A DNA stretch of 64,000 bases from Paenibacillus tyrphae (GTDB lineage: Bacteria > Bacillota > Bacilli > Paenibacillales > NBRC-103111), in assembly GCF_024158745.1 (NCBI RefSeq), contig NZ_JAMZAW010000014.1, forward strand, positions 62,001-126,000. Direction: 5' to 3'. The notes under the pieces were generated by a model. That model did no database searches. It was not told the DNA's origin and saw nothing but the letters and a program-made list of their open reading frames with translations. Both the position numbers and the translations under genes were made by a program. Positions 34,315 to 43,924 of the stretch are shown here, piece by piece; the stretch's first letter is position 1; the number at the start of each line of letters is the position of its first letter.

Positions 34315-34348
34315 AACGAAGCCCGGACGAACAGGTCCGGGCTTCGTT
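34315..34348. terminator. Bidirectional terminator hairpin
   Basis: A perfect 14-bp stem AACGAAGCCCGGAC / GTCCGGGCTTCGTT with a 6-base loop between two converging genes; T runs are short. Confidence 0.65.
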
Positions 34349-34369
34349 ATGTTTGTTCGAAAATGCAAT

Positions 34370-34819
34370 TTATTGAAGCAGATGCTTGAACGGGCTGTAG
34401 TCGATCTGCTTTTTGTCCAAATACGAGGTCAGACTGCGGTAATCGCGCTTGGGCGTTGCCAAGATATATCCCTCGATGCAGTGCTCCCGCGTGACCGCGT
34501 CGGCCTTCGCCTCCAGCGCTACTTGACCGATCCGGGCGGCGATGGAATGCTTCGCGATGTCGCGGAACGGAGTAGGCACGGGCTCGACCAGCATGTCGAG
34601 GAACGCTTTGGAGTCTTCCGTCCACAGGTGGCGGGACGATTCGACGTAATGATTTTGCCAGTCCAGCTTCGATTTGCCGTCCTCCCGGGGGAGTACCTTG
34701 AAAAACTTGCGGAACATAAAGTAACCGCCCACCGACATCATGAACAGCAGCACGAATACCCAAAAAATGATAAACCACATAAACCCCTCGGCCGGGGCAT
34801 CGTTCATCGCATACCACAT
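34370..34819 (-). CDS. DUF2621-like membrane protein (YneK-like)
   Basis: A 149-residue protein with one N-terminal membrane helix (about residues 12-36, FMWFIIFWVFVLLFMM) and a cytoplasmic domain with LPREDGKSKLDWQ and YILATPKRDY, as in the DUF2621 family of Bacillales. GGGAGG precedes ATG 34819 on the minus strand. The function is unknown and the family name is from memory. Confidence 0.72.
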   Translation of the reverse strand: MWYAMNDAPAEGFMWFIIFWVFVLLFMMSVGGYFMFRKFFKVLPREDGKSKLDWQNHYVESSRHLWTEDSKAFLDMLVEPVPTPFRDIAKHSIAARIGQVALEAKADAVTREHCIEGYILATPKRDYRSLTSYLDKKQIDYSPFKHLLQ

Positions 34820-34964
34820 GAAACGTTCACCTCCCTTCCATTATACCTCACTTTCCGCTGGAGGAAAACGGAACCTACAAGAGAATATTTCCTATTCTAG
34901 ATTTCTTGTCCCGATCCTAGTAAAATAGATGAAAGTGAGATGAACAAAGGAGTGATTCCCGGTC

Positions 34965-36092
34965 ATGGTCAGAATCGGATCGCACGTTTCGTTTTCGGAT
35001 AAAGGGCTGCTGAATGCGGCCAACGAAGCCGTCTCTTACGGCTCCGGAACGTTTATGATTTATACGGGGGCGCCGCAGAATACGCGCCGCAAACCGATCG
35101 AAAATCAATATATCGAAGAAGGCAAAGCCGTGATGGAGAAATATGGCATCGGTGAGATTATCGTCCATGCTCCGTATATTATCAATCTGGGCTCCTACAA
35201 GGATGACACGTACGAGCTGGCGGTCCGCTTCCTGCAGGACGAAATCCGACGTACGGATTATCTTGGCGTGAAGCAGATCGTGCTTCATCCCGGGGCTTAT
35301 ACGGACAAGGATGCCGAGTACGGGCTGGCGCGCATCGCGCAGGGATTGAACGAAGTGCTGAGCGGCGTGAAGGATACGAACGTCAACATCGCGCTGGAGA
35401 CGATGGCAGGCAAAGGCACGGAGATGGGCCGCAGCTTCGAGGAGCTGGCCACCATCATCGAAAAGGTGGAAGACAACGGCAAGCTGACCGTCTGCCTCGA
35501 TACGTGCCACGTGAGCGATGCGGGCTACGATATCGTGAACGATTTGGACGGCGTGCTGGAGCAGTTTGACCGCACGGTTGGTTTGGACCGTATTGCAGTC
35601 GTGCATCTGAACGATAGCAAAAACCCGAAAGGCGCGTCCAAAGACCGCCATGCCCCTGTCGGTGCCGGTTGGATCGGCTTCCAAGCGATGCATAACGTCG
35701 TTCACCATGAGAAGCTGAAGCATCTGCCGTTCATTCTGGAGACGCCGTGGATCGGCAAGGAAGACAGCTCGCAGCGGCCGATGTACGAAGCGGAAATCGC
35801 ACTGCTCGGCGGTACGGTCAAAACGCGTTTCGGCGACGGATTCCTGTCGGATGTCGAGCGTCTGGCCCATTTCTTCACGAAGCAGGATATTGATCCGAGA
35901 GCATACGTGCTGCAAACCTGGGAAGTGCTCAAGACGGACGCCAAAGCGAAAAAGGCGGACGGCCGCGAGCCGATGGAGCGCTTGTACGACCTGATCGTCG
36001 CAGATAACCTGTTCCCTGAACTGAGCGAGGAACAAATCAACCACCGCCTGACCGCGTGGTTTGCGGGCGAGCATTTGTTCGCCACGGTATAA
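34965..36092 (+). CDS. nfo: Endonuclease IV (AP endonuclease) with C-terminal extension
   Basis: A metal-dependent AP endonuclease for base-excision repair. The TIM-barrel domain (residues 1-~295) has [11 protein letters not shown] at the start, [36 protein letters not shown] and HLNDSK, which carry the His/Glu/Asp zinc ligands. The family usually has 280-300 residues; here about 75 more follow ([19 protein letters not shown] to the end), rich in charged helix. AAAGGAG lies 12 bases ahead of the ATG. Confidence 0.92.
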   Translation: MVRIGSHVSFSDKGLLNAANEAVSYGSGTFMIYTGAPQNTRRKPIENQYIEEGKAVMEKYGIGEIIVHAPYIINLGSYKDDTYELAVRFLQDEIRRTDYLGVKQIVLHPGAYTDKDAEYGLARIAQGLNEVLSGVKDTNVNIALETMAGKGTEMGRSFEELATIIEKVEDNGKLTVCLDTCHVSDAGYDIVNDLDGVLEQFDRTVGLDRIAVVHLNDSKNPKGASKDRHAPVGAGWIGFQAMHNVVHHEKLKHLPFILETPWIGKEDSSQRPMYEAEIALLGGTVKTRFGDGFLSDVERLAHFFTKQDIDPRAYVLQTWEVLKTDAKAKKADGREPMERLYDLIVADNLFPELSEEQINHRLTAWFAGEHLFATV

Positions 36093-36136
36093 GCAAAGAC
36101 ATTCTATGTTTTGACTACGAAGGAGATCAACAACGC

Positions 36137-37030
36137 ATGGTTTCGAACGTTACTTCCAAATCGAAAAGTACGAATTTGACGAATCGCGCACGGATGCTCG
36201 TGTCCTGCCCGGACCGCCCCGGTATCGTGGCAGCGGTATCGCGTTTCCTGTACGAGCACGGCGCCAACATCGTGCAGTCCGATCAATATACGATGGACCC
36301 GGAGGGCGGGTTATTCTTCATTCGAATCGAGTTCGATTTGGATAATCTGGATGCGCGCCGCGAGCAGTTGAAAGCCGACTTCGCGACGGTCGCCGCCGAA
36401 TTCAACATGAAGTGGAGCATTACCCGGGCAAGCCGCAAGAAGAGGCTCGCGATCTTCGTCTCGAAAGAGGACCATTGTCTGCTGGAGCTGCTGTGGCACT
36501 GGCAGTCGGGCGACCTGGATGCCGATATCGCGATGGTCATCAGCAACCACGACGATATGCGCGGGCTGGTGGAGCCGCTCGGCATTCCGTACCACCATAT
36601 TCCGGTCACGTCCGATACGAAGGCGGAGGCGGAGAAGCGGCAGCTCGAGCTGGTCGACGGCCAGGTGGACGCTGTTATTTTGGCCCGTTATATGCAGATT
36701 ATTTCGCCGAAATTTATCGAGCACTTCCCGAACAAAATCATCAATATCCATCATTCGTTCCTTCCGGCCTTCGTGGGCGGCAAGCCGTATGCACAGGCGT
36801 ACAACCGCGGCGTGAAAATTATCGGCGCTACCGCGCACTACGTGACGGAGGAGCTGGACGGTGGACCGATTATCGAGCAGGACGTCCAGCGGGTAAGCCA
36901 CCGCGACAACGTGGAGGATTTGAAGCGGATCGGCCGCCATATCGAGCGTACCGTACTGGCGCGCGCCGTCAACTGGCACGTCGAGGACCGGGTCATCGTG
37001 CATCAGAACAAAACGGTTGTGTTCAGTTAA
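36137..37030 (+). CDS. purU: Formyltetrahydrofolate deformylase
   Basis: PurU, 297 residues, hydrolyses 10-formyl-THF to formate and THF. An N-terminal ACT domain (about 18-95: LVSCPDRPGIVAAVSRFLYEHGANI) is followed by the formyl-transferase fold with SNHDDMRGLVEPLGIP, INIHHSFLPAF (catalytic Asn/His region), GATAHYVTEELDGGPII (Asp). ATG 36137 follows AAGGAGATC. It lies 44 bases after nfo; the two may be co-transcribed. Confidence 0.96.
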   Translation: MVSNVTSKSKSTNLTNRARMLVSCPDRPGIVAAVSRFLYEHGANIVQSDQYTMDPEGGLFFIRIEFDLDNLDARREQLKADFATVAAEFNMKWSITRASRKKRLAIFVSKEDHCLLELLWHWQSGDLDADIAMVISNHDDMRGLVEPLGIPYHHIPVTSDTKAEAEKRQLELVDGQVDAVILARYMQIISPKFIEHFPNKIINIHHSFLPAFVGGKPYAQAYNRGVKIIGATAHYVTEELDGGPIIEQDVQRVSHRDNVEDLKRIGRHIERTVLARAVNWHVEDRVIVHQNKTVVFS

Positions 37031-37047
37031 TCTTATATCGTATGCGA

Positions 37048-37099
37048 AGCGAAGAGCCGCGCCTTCCGGAATAGGGAGGGCGGAGGTCTTCGCTTTTTT
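37048..37099 (+). terminator. Terminator after purU
   Basis: AGCGAAGA / TCTTCGCT outer stem, inner GC-rich stem, six T. Confidence 0.85.
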
Positions 37100-37156
37100 A
37101 CATGGACTGATGGAGAGTTGATGCGGAAAGTCGATTTCCACGGCAAAAAAGAGTAG

Positions 37157-37594
<438 letters not shown>

Positions 37595-37628
37595 GGCGGC
37601 AAAACAATCCTGGGACTGCGGAAGCGCG

Positions 37629-37666
37629 AAAAAACCGGAATGCGGATAGCGCATTTCCGGTTTTTT
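37629..37666. terminator. Terminator after the VOC gene
   Basis: Left arm AAAAAACCGGAATGC and right arm GCATTTCCGGTTTTTT pair with one bulge; T runs on both strands, so it can also stop the minus-strand genes. Confidence 0.85.
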
Positions 37667-37700
37667 GTGTGTAGATCCGCCCGCGGCGGGTTTAGCCGAG

Positions 37701-38087
37701 TTATTTGAACCGGCGCACGTAAAACAGCTGAACGACCGGATACAGCACCAGGCAAAAGCATAGAGCGAGGAACAGCGAAAGGTTGCCGAAATCGTCCTTG
37801 CGGACAAATACGATCCGGTCGGCGATCCAAAATACGAACAAAGCCAGCGTTAAAATGTGATAGCTGATTTTGGCGCTTTTCGCCGCGATAATTTTCCCCA
37901 TCTCATCCTGCTGCGCTTTGCGGTCCGTACCCCAGGTCAAAAATTGGAGACAGACGGCCAGAGCTATGACAACCGACGTTACGCTCGACGTGCCGATCGT
38001 TCCGTTTTTATAATCCTTAATGGCCATCGCTGCAAGTAATACAAGCAGCGCCGCTAAAAAGATAGACATTCCTAAACGTACTTTCAT
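37701..38087 (-). CDS. Four-helix membrane protein paired with an XRE regulator
   Basis: A 128-residue protein with four predicted membrane helices (about 5-24, 35-53, 73-91, 100-121) joined by short polar loops. Small membrane proteins of this shape (DUF2178-like) are often encoded directly behind a small XRE-type repressor, as here, with 21 bases between them. The role is unknown; the pair may be a self-regulated envelope module. Confidence 0.75.
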   Translation of the reverse strand: MKVRLGMSIFLAALLVLLAAMAIKDYKNGTIGTSSVTSVVIALAVCLQFLTWGTDRKAQQDEMGKIIAAKSAKISYHILTLALFVFWIADRIVFVRKDDFGNLSLFLALCFCLVLYPVVQLFYVRRFK

Positions 38088-38108
38088 TGTAGTAATTCCT
38101 CCGATATG

Positions 38109-38324
38109 TTAATCTTGTTGTTTTTCTGAGTTGTCCCGGTATATAAACAGCTCATCTACTCTGCAATGAAGCTGCTCCGCCAGACGGAAAGCCAAGAGCA
38201 AGCTTGGATCATACTTGTTGTTTTCAATCGCGTTGATCGTTTGTCTGGAGACGTCGCAGCCGGAGGCCAAATCTTCCTGAGACAGCCCTCTGGCTTTCCT
38301 CATTTCTCGGATACGGTTTTCCAT
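38109..38324 (-). CDS. Small XRE-family transcriptional regulator
   Basis: A 71-residue Cro/CI-type helix-turn-helix protein (MRKARGLSQEDLASGCDVSRQTINAIENNKYDPSLLLAF region) of the YozG/YgzD size class. ATG 38324 follows AAAGGTG on the minus strand; a longer reading from 38357 is not supported. It most likely regulates itself and the downstream membrane protein gene. Confidence 0.9.
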   Translation of the reverse strand: MENRIREMRKARGLSQEDLASGCDVSRQTINAIENNKYDPSLLLAFRLAEQLHCRVDELFIYRDNSEKQQD

Positions 38325-38430
38325 GGCCACACCTTTTAGCACCGAAATGTAAAACATGTTTTACAAAAACAATGTACCAATCCTCGATAGATATGTTAAA
38401 TACTTTTTACATTTTTGTTTGAAGGACAAT

Positions 38431-38470
38431 AAAAAAGACGGCGCCGGTTATGGTTAAACCGGTTCCGTCT
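38431..38470 (-). terminator. Terminator of the diguanylate cyclase gene
   Basis: Read on the minus strand: AGACGGAACCGGTT, loop, AACCGGCGCCGTCT with one internal mismatch, then a six-T run. It lies 10 bases after the GGDEF gene. Confidence 0.8.
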
Positions 38471-38480
38471 ATTATAGCCA

Positions 38481-39590
38481 TCACACGACCACCGGGTCGG
38501 CGACCGCTGACTGCACGACCGTTTTGTTTTTGCCCGTCCGTTTGGCGGCATAGAGGGAAGCGTCTGCTCCTTTGAACAGGCCTTCCTTACCGTGGCCCTT
38601 TGTATAGGTCTGCAGTCCGATACTGATGGTCGCCGCCTGCGAATCCAATTCGGGGTGCAGGGTGACCGACAGCTTGTGGCGGATCTGCTCGGCCAAATCG
38701 TAGGCTTCCTCCGGCGTCTTGTCGGTAAAGATGACGGCAAATTCTTCGCCGCCGTAGCGGGCCACAAAATCGTTGGGAGATACCGTTTCTTTAATTGTGT
38801 TTGCCACGCGCATCAAAATAATATCGCCGACCCAGTGGCCGAACGTATCGTTGATTTTTTTGAAATTGTCGATATCGACGATCGCCAGCTGCAGCGGCAG
38901 CTCGTTGCGCTCGTGCTGGTCGATCAGCTTTTCGAGATATTCGTGGAACGTCTTATGGTTGTACAGACTCGTAAGCGCATCCAGCTTGGACAGCTTGTCC
39001 ATAATAATGTTTTTGACCAGCAGCTCTTGCTTGGCTTCGGTTGCATGATTCAGGTTGTTGAGCAGCTCGATTCCGCTGCTGGTAATGGATAGCGCGATAA
39101 CGGCCGTACCGGTGTACAGGAATAGGATGCCGATCGTATGCACGGGCTGCATGGTGAGCCGAAGCTCGGGGCTGATGAGGTAGAGGGCGGCGAAGGACAG
39201 CAGCACGAGGGCGAAGGCGGCGATAATGCGTTTTTTGTTAAAAGACAGAACGGACGTTAGGATCGGAAAAATGTAAATGGCGGGTACGATGCCGATTGAC
39301 GGGTTCATCAGGATAATGGAGGTTGCGTAGAAAATGCCGGTTAAGATGAGCAACCAATCGCTTTGTAGTTTACGGTAGCGGTAGAGGGTTTCTACGACTC
39401 CGGTGACGGCGGTTAAACAGATCGCTTGAAACAGCAGGGCTTGAAAGAAGGCGGAGGGCGAAGTATCCGCTTCCAAAAGGAATATGGCATATTCGAGAAT
39501 GGCTGTCAGCACGATGGTGATCCAGTACAGATTGAGCATTTTTCTGTACGTTTGTCGGGTATTGGCCAGTTCCAGCAAAAGATGGTTCAT
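38481..39590 (-). CDS. Membrane-bound diguanylate cyclase (GGDEF)
   Basis: A 369-residue protein with about six membrane helices in the first ~185 residues, a short helical linker, and a GGDEF domain with DALTSLYNHKTFHEYL, IVDIDNFKKINDTFGHWVGD and the active-site RYGGEEF. It should make c-di-GMP. No RxxD inhibitory site stands at the usual place before GGEEF. It appears monocistronic. Another GGDEF gene lies at 51.8 kb and a PilZ fusion at 42.4 kb. Confidence 0.92.
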   Translation of the reverse strand: MNHLLLELANTRQTYRKMLNLYWITIVLTAILEYAIFLLEADTSPSAFFQALLFQAICLTAVTGVVETLYRYRKLQSDWLLILTGIFYATSIILMNPSIGIVPAIYIFPILTSVLSFNKKRIIAAFALVLLSFAALYLISPELRLTMQPVHTIGILFLYTGTAVIALSITSSGIELLNNLNHATEAKQELLVKNIIMDKLSKLDALTSLYNHKTFHEYLEKLIDQHERNELPLQLAIVDIDNFKKINDTFGHWVGDIILMRVANTIKETVSPNDFVARYGGEEFAVIFTDKTPEEAYDLAEQIRHKLSVTLHPELDSQAATISIGLQTYTKGHGKEGLFKGADASLYAAKRTGKNKTVVQSAVADPVVV

Positions 39591-39949
39591 ACATCTGCTC
39601 CCGTGTCACATAATACATCCACGCTTACCTTAGTTCATCCAACAAGAGTGAAACGCTCCAAAAAATGTGTGATACCATACTGTTTCGACGTAACTTTTGT
39701 AAATCCTTCGGCAGAACTAATTTTTTTGTGCGAAATGAGATTTCAAAGCATGTTCACCGGTTGGATATGGCAAACTGAAACGGAGAGTGGTACAATAAGG
39801 CAAGCACTCCAAGCGAACAGGTAATAATGCACACGTGAACAACCCTTTTGTTTACTAGGCTCATGTGAAGCCAGGCGCTTTCGCGCGAAGGCGGACCAGG
39901 GCTTTACCACACTGCTGATCAAAAGAAGATCGACAATAGGAGGATCACA
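39591..39949. other. 359-base gap upstream of tkt
   Basis: No gene seen. A TACAAT sequence (39791-39796) could be a -10 for tkt, with a poor -35. Further down, AAGCC (39868) to GGCTT (39904) encloses a GC-rich hairpin in what would be the tkt leader. Confidence 0.35.
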
Positions 39950-41953
39950 ATGACGGTATCTAACAAAACGATCGAACAACTTTCCGTGGACACGATCCGC
40001 ACGCTTTCTATCGACGCGATTGAAAAAGCCAAATCCGGACATCCCGGGATGCCGATGGGAGCGGCGCCGATGGGCTATGAGCTCTACGCGAAGCTGATGA
40101 AGCACAACCCGGATCAGCCGACGTGGATCAACCGCGACCGTTTCGTGCTGTCTGCGGGACACGGTTCGATGCTGCTGTACAGCCTGCTCCACCTCTCCGG
40201 CTACGATCTGCCGATGGAAGAGCTGAAGCAGTTCCGCCAATGGGGCAGCCTGACGCCGGGACATCCGGAAGTGGGCCACACTGCGGGCGTCGACGCGACG
40301 ACGGGGCCGCTCGGCCAAGGTCTTGGCATGGCGGTGGGGATGGCGATGGCGGAAGCGCATCTCGCAGCCGTTTACAATCGTGAACAATACCGTGTCATCG
40401 ATCACTATACATATGCTATTTGCGGCGACGGCGACCTGATGGAAGGCATCTCGTCGGAGTCCGCTTCGCTGGCGGGCCACTTGAAGCTCGGCAAGCTGAT
40501 CGTGCTGTACGATTCGAACGATATTTCGCTGGACGGCGAGCTGAATCTGTCGTTCTCCGAGAATGTCGCCCAGCGCTTTGAAGGCTACGGCTGGCAGGTG
40601 CTGCGCGTCGAGGACGGCAACGATCTGGGGGCGATCCACAAGGCGGTGCTGGAAGCGCAGGCGGATTACCGTCCGACGCTGATCGAAGTGAAGACGGTCA
40701 TCGGCTACGGCAGCCCGAACAAAGCGGGCAAAGGCGGCCATGCAGGTCCGCACGGTTCCCCGCTCGGCGTGGACGAAGTCGCGCTCACCAAGAAGGTGTA
40801 CGGCTGGGACGAAGCGCAGCACTTCCACGTGCCGGACGAAGTGCGCCAGCATTTCGCCGACGTGAAAAGCAAGGGAATTCAATCGTACGAGGCTTGGAAG
40901 CAACTGGTTGCCGACTATGCCAAGGCGCATCCGGAGCTGGCAAAGCAGTTCGAGGCGGCCTCAAGCGACGATCTGCCGGAAGGCTGGGACAAGGACATTC
41001 CGTCCGACGTTTCGGCGGACAAGGGTACCCGTACGGCTTCCGGCACGGTGCTGAATGCAATTGCCAAAAACGTGCCGTGGCTCGTCGGCGGCTCTGCCGA
41101 CCTGGAGTCTTCGACCATGACGCACATGAAGGATCTCGGCGTGCTGACATCTAAAGACTACAGCGGCCGCAATATCTACTTCGGCGTGCGCGAGTTCGGC
41201 ATGGGCGCGGCTACGAACGGCATGCTGCTGCACGGCGGCGTGAGAGTGTTCTGCGGAACGTTCTTCGTCTTCTCCGACTACTTGCGTCCGGCGATCCGTC
41301 TGGCGTCGATCATGAACGTGCCGGCGATCTACGTGTTCACGCACGACAGCATCGGCGTCGGCGAAGACGGCCCGACCCACGAGCCAATCGAGCAGCTTGC
41401 CGCGCTGCGCGTCATTCCGGGCGTGACGGTTCTTCGTCCGGCGGACGGTCCGGAAACGGCAGCCGCTTGGCGCTATGCCGTTGAGAACAAAAAAGGCCCT
41501 GTCGCCTTGATCTTCTCCCGTCAAGCGGCTCCGACGCTGGAAGGTACGGCGAACGGCGCGGTCGACCGCGGCGCGTACGTCTTGTCCGATGCAGCTAATG
41601 GCAAGCCGCAGGCGCAAATTATCGCAACGGGGACGGAAGTGCAGCTTGCGATGGGCGCGCAAAAGCAGCTTGCCGAAGAAGGCATCGCGGTTCGCGTGAT
41701 CAGCATGCCGAGCTGGGAGCTGTTCGACAAGCAGCCGCAGGAGTACAAGGATTCCGTCATTTTGCCGGAGGTGAAAGCGCGTCTGGCGGTCGAAATGGGT
41801 CATCCGTTCGGCTGGGAGCGCTACGTCGGCGAGCAGGGCGACGTGCTCGGCATCAACAAGTTCGGCGCATCTGCTCCGGGTCCGGTTGTGATCCGCGAGT
41901 ACGGCTTCACGGTGGACAATGTGGTAGCCCGCGTGAAAGCTTTGTTGAAATAA
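39950..41953 (+). CDS. tkt: Transketolase
   Basis: A 667-residue thiamine-diphosphate enzyme of the pentose phosphate pathway. [32 protein letters not shown] and the ThDP motif [10 protein letters not shown] ... LYDSNDI lie in the first domain; the second has [20 protein letters not shown] and [20 protein letters not shown]. Length is normal. AGGAGG lies 6 bases ahead of the ATG. The ppnP gene follows after about 100 bases. Confidence 0.97.
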   Translation: MTVSNKTIEQLSVDTIRTLSIDAIEKAKSGHPGMPMGAAPMGYELYAKLMKHNPDQPTWINRDRFVLSAGHGSMLLYSLLHLSGYDLPMEELKQFRQWGSLTPGHPEVGHTAGVDATTGPLGQGLGMAVGMAMAEAHLAAVYNREQYRVIDHYTYAICGDGDLMEGISSESASLAGHLKLGKLIVLYDSNDISLDGELNLSFSENVAQRFEGYGWQVLRVEDGNDLGAIHKAVLEAQADYRPTLIEVKTVIGYGSPNKAGKGGHAGPHGSPLGVDEVALTKKVYGWDEAQHFHVPDEVRQHFADVKSKGIQSYEAWKQLVADYAKAHPELAKQFEAASSDDLPEGWDKDIPSDVSADKGTRTASGTVLNAIAKNVPWLVGGSADLESSTMTHMKDLGVLTSKDYSGRNIYFGVREFGMGAATNGMLLHGGVRVFCGTFFVFSDYLRPAIRLASIMNVPAIYVFTHDSIGVGEDGPTHEPIEQLAALRVIPGVTVLRPADGPETAAAWRYAVENKKGPVALIFSRQAAPTLEGTANGAVDRGAYVLSDAANGKPQAQIIATGTEVQLAMGAQKQLAEEGIAVRVISMPSWELFDKQPQEYKDSVILPEVKARLAVEMGHPFGWERYVGEQGDVLGINKFGASAPGPVVIREYGFTVDNVVARVKALLK

Positions 41954-42052
41954 GAATTGGGCGTCGAACAATAGACGACGAACGGCAGCGGGCGGTGGCG
42001 GATGAACGCACCGTCCGCGGCTGGTTCAGACGAGAAAGAGGGAAATCGGTCC

Positions 42053-42370
42053 ATGTCGCAATTTGAGAACGTAACCGCAGTGAAGAAAGCGAACATCTAT
42101 TTCGACGGCAAAGTGACCAGCCGCACGGTGATTTTTGCGGACGGAACGAAAAAAACGCTCGGCATCATGCTGCCCGGCGAGTATGAGTTCGGTACGGATA
42201 CGAAGGAAATTATGGAGATTCAAGCGGGGGAGCTGAAGGTGCTGCTGCCCGGCGCCAGCGAGTGGCTGGAAATTAACGGAACAGGCGAATTTACGGTGCC
42301 CGCAGGCGCCAAGTTCAAGCTGGACGTCCGCACGGTGACGGACTACTGCTGCTCTTACATTAGCGAATAA
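42053..42370 (+). CDS. ppnP: Pyrimidine/purine nucleoside phosphorylase (YaiE/PpnP family)
   Basis: A 105-residue cupin-fold protein of the PpnP (DUF1255) family: [52 protein letters not shown]. coli PpnP splits nucleosides with phosphate. ATG 42053 follows AGAGGGA; the longer reading from 42002 adds a non-family stretch. Its place after tkt makes sense because ribose-1-phosphate can feed the pentose pathway; that link is inference. Confidence 0.92.
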   Translation: MSQFENVTAVKKANIYFDGKVTSRTVIFADGTKKTLGIMLPGEYEFGTDTKEIMEIQAGELKVLLPGASEWLEINGTGEFTVPAGAKFKLDVRTVTDYCCSYISE

Positions 42371-42379
42371 CGAAAAGCA

Positions 42380-42434
42380 AACCCCGCACACCCGATCCGG
42401 TATACGAACCAGATAGGCCGATGCGGGGTTTTTG
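42380..42434. terminator. Bidirectional terminator
   Basis: AACCCCGCA / TGCGGGGTT stem with a long loop and TTTTTGC, between ppnP and the convergent dehydrogenase-PilZ gene. Confidence 0.75.
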
Positions 42435-42443
42435 CAAAATGAA

Positions 42444-43721
42444 TCAGGCTTGGGAAGCTTTCTCTTGCTCTTCCGATTGGACGCGGATGTATTCCTCGAG
42501 CTTGAGCCGCACGTACGGCGGCAGTCCCGACAGCATGCAGCCGTAGCGGAACAGCCCGTTGTCCGGATCGATGCGGATGATGCGCGCCGTGATCGGCGGC
42601 AGGTCCGCTGCCTTCGGAAAATGAAGCACGATGAACATATCGCGGGCGAGCGGGAACGACGAGACGATGCGGATGCCGCTCTCCGACAGGTCGACCAGCG
42701 AGCCTTCGATCAGTTGCCCGGAGAAGGAGCCTTCCTGTTCCCATTGGTAGACGGATAAATGCAGCTTGATGTCGAGCTGAATCCGCGCGTTGCGGCGGCG
42801 TTCGGTCGTGACTTCGGCAGACTTGTCCCGGCTGCTGACCTGCATGTGCATCCAATCCTCATAGCATTGGATGACCGAGCATAGATCGTCTTCTCCGAGG
42901 CCTTTGGCAAGGCCCATCTGGAATAGGCCCGTAGCGGTGCGAAGCATCGGCGAAGGCATCTGGAACCCGTCGGCCACGTCGCCGGCGAGCAGCAAGTCTT
43001 TCAGCATCAGCTTGGTCGAGAATTGGTTGCTGAAGTCGCGGCTTACGATCTTGGAGCCTTTCAGCTCGGCTTGTCTGCTGTTCGCGCCGCCGGCAAGGAC
43101 GATGCTCAGGAAGCTTTCGGGGTCGAGACCGGCTTTGGTTACCATGGATAAGCCCTCCATCAGCCCGAGCGCATTGATGCCGACCATCGTATTATGCGCA
43201 AGCTTCGCATAGGAGCCGGAGCCGCTTGGCCCCATGTAGACGATTTTGCTGCCCATCGCTTCGAAGACGTCGCGCTGCGCGTCCAGCGTCTCTTCCTGCC
43301 CGCCGACCATGAAGACGAGCGTGCCGTTTTCGGCCGCAGGCTTGCTGCCGGTGACCGGCGCGTCCAGAAAATCGACCAGATGCAAGGCCAGCTCGTCGTA
43401 AATTTTGCGGCTCGTCGCAGGGGAGACCGTGCTGCAATCGATCACGGTTTGTCCGGGACGCAGGCTGTGAGCCAGTCCGTTCTCGCCGAACAAGCTGTCC
43501 AGAACGACCTGGTCGTTGCTCAGCATCGTGACGATGACGTCCGCTTCTTTCGCGACTTCAGCGGGGCTCGCTGCCTGTGCGGCGCCGAGGGCGACAAGCT
43601 CCTGGGCTTTGTCCGCCGTGCGGTTGTAAACGTTCACGCGAAAACCTTTTTGGATCAAATTGGCAGCCATAGGTTTGCCCATAGTGCCCAGACCGATAAA
43701 TCCGACAGTTTTCATGATCAT
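42444..43721 (-). CDS. 3-hydroxyisobutyrate-dehydrogenase-type oxidoreductase fused to a PilZ domain
   Basis: A 425-residue fusion. Residues 1-~295 are a beta-hydroxyacid dehydrogenase: GFIGLGTMGKPMAANL (NAD(P) site), DAPVTGSKPAAENGTL and KLAHNTMVG (catalytic Lys). From residue 308 a PilZ domain follows with RRRNAR (RxxxR) and DLSESGIRI (D/NxSxxG, residues 344-349), the two motifs that bind c-di-GMP. The dehydrogenase family normally ends near residue 300. I infer a dehydrogenase controlled or located by c-di-GMP. No frameshift is needed. The start may be ATG 43721 or 43715. Confidence 0.88.
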   Translation of the reverse strand: MIMKTVGFIGLGTMGKPMAANLIQKGFRVNVYNRTADKAQELVALGAAQAASPAEVAKEADVIVTMLSNDQVVLDSLFGENGLAHSLRPGQTVIDCSTVSPATSRKIYDELALHLVDFLDAPVTGSKPAAENGTLVFMVGGQEETLDAQRDVFEAMGSKIVYMGPSGSGSYAKLAHNTMVGINALGLMEGLSMVTKAGLDPESFLSIVLAGGANSRQAELKGSKIVSRDFSNQFSTKLMLKDLLLAGDVADGFQMPSPMLRTATGLFQMGLAKGLGEDDLCSVIQCYEDWMHMQVSSRDKSAEVTTERRRNARIQLDIKLHLSVYQWEQEGSFSGQLIEGSLVDLSESGIRIVSSFPLARDMFIVLHFPKAADLPPITARIIRIDPDNGLFRYGCMLSGLPPYVRLKLEEYIRVQSEEQEKASQA

Positions 43722-43924
43722 CCATCACCTCTTGCCTGTATTTTAACATTTTGCCAGAGAGCTGTGAATTGTTCTCTTGCGTTTCGGCTAGAAAGTAAAG
43801 TATTCTATACACTATAGGGATTTAATGTGTTACCGTACGACCAAGGTTTTGATTCGAAGCAAGGACAAGTCTTACCCGCATGTCACAGAGAAAAAAACGA
43901 TTCGGACGGGAGGATGTATTTGGA

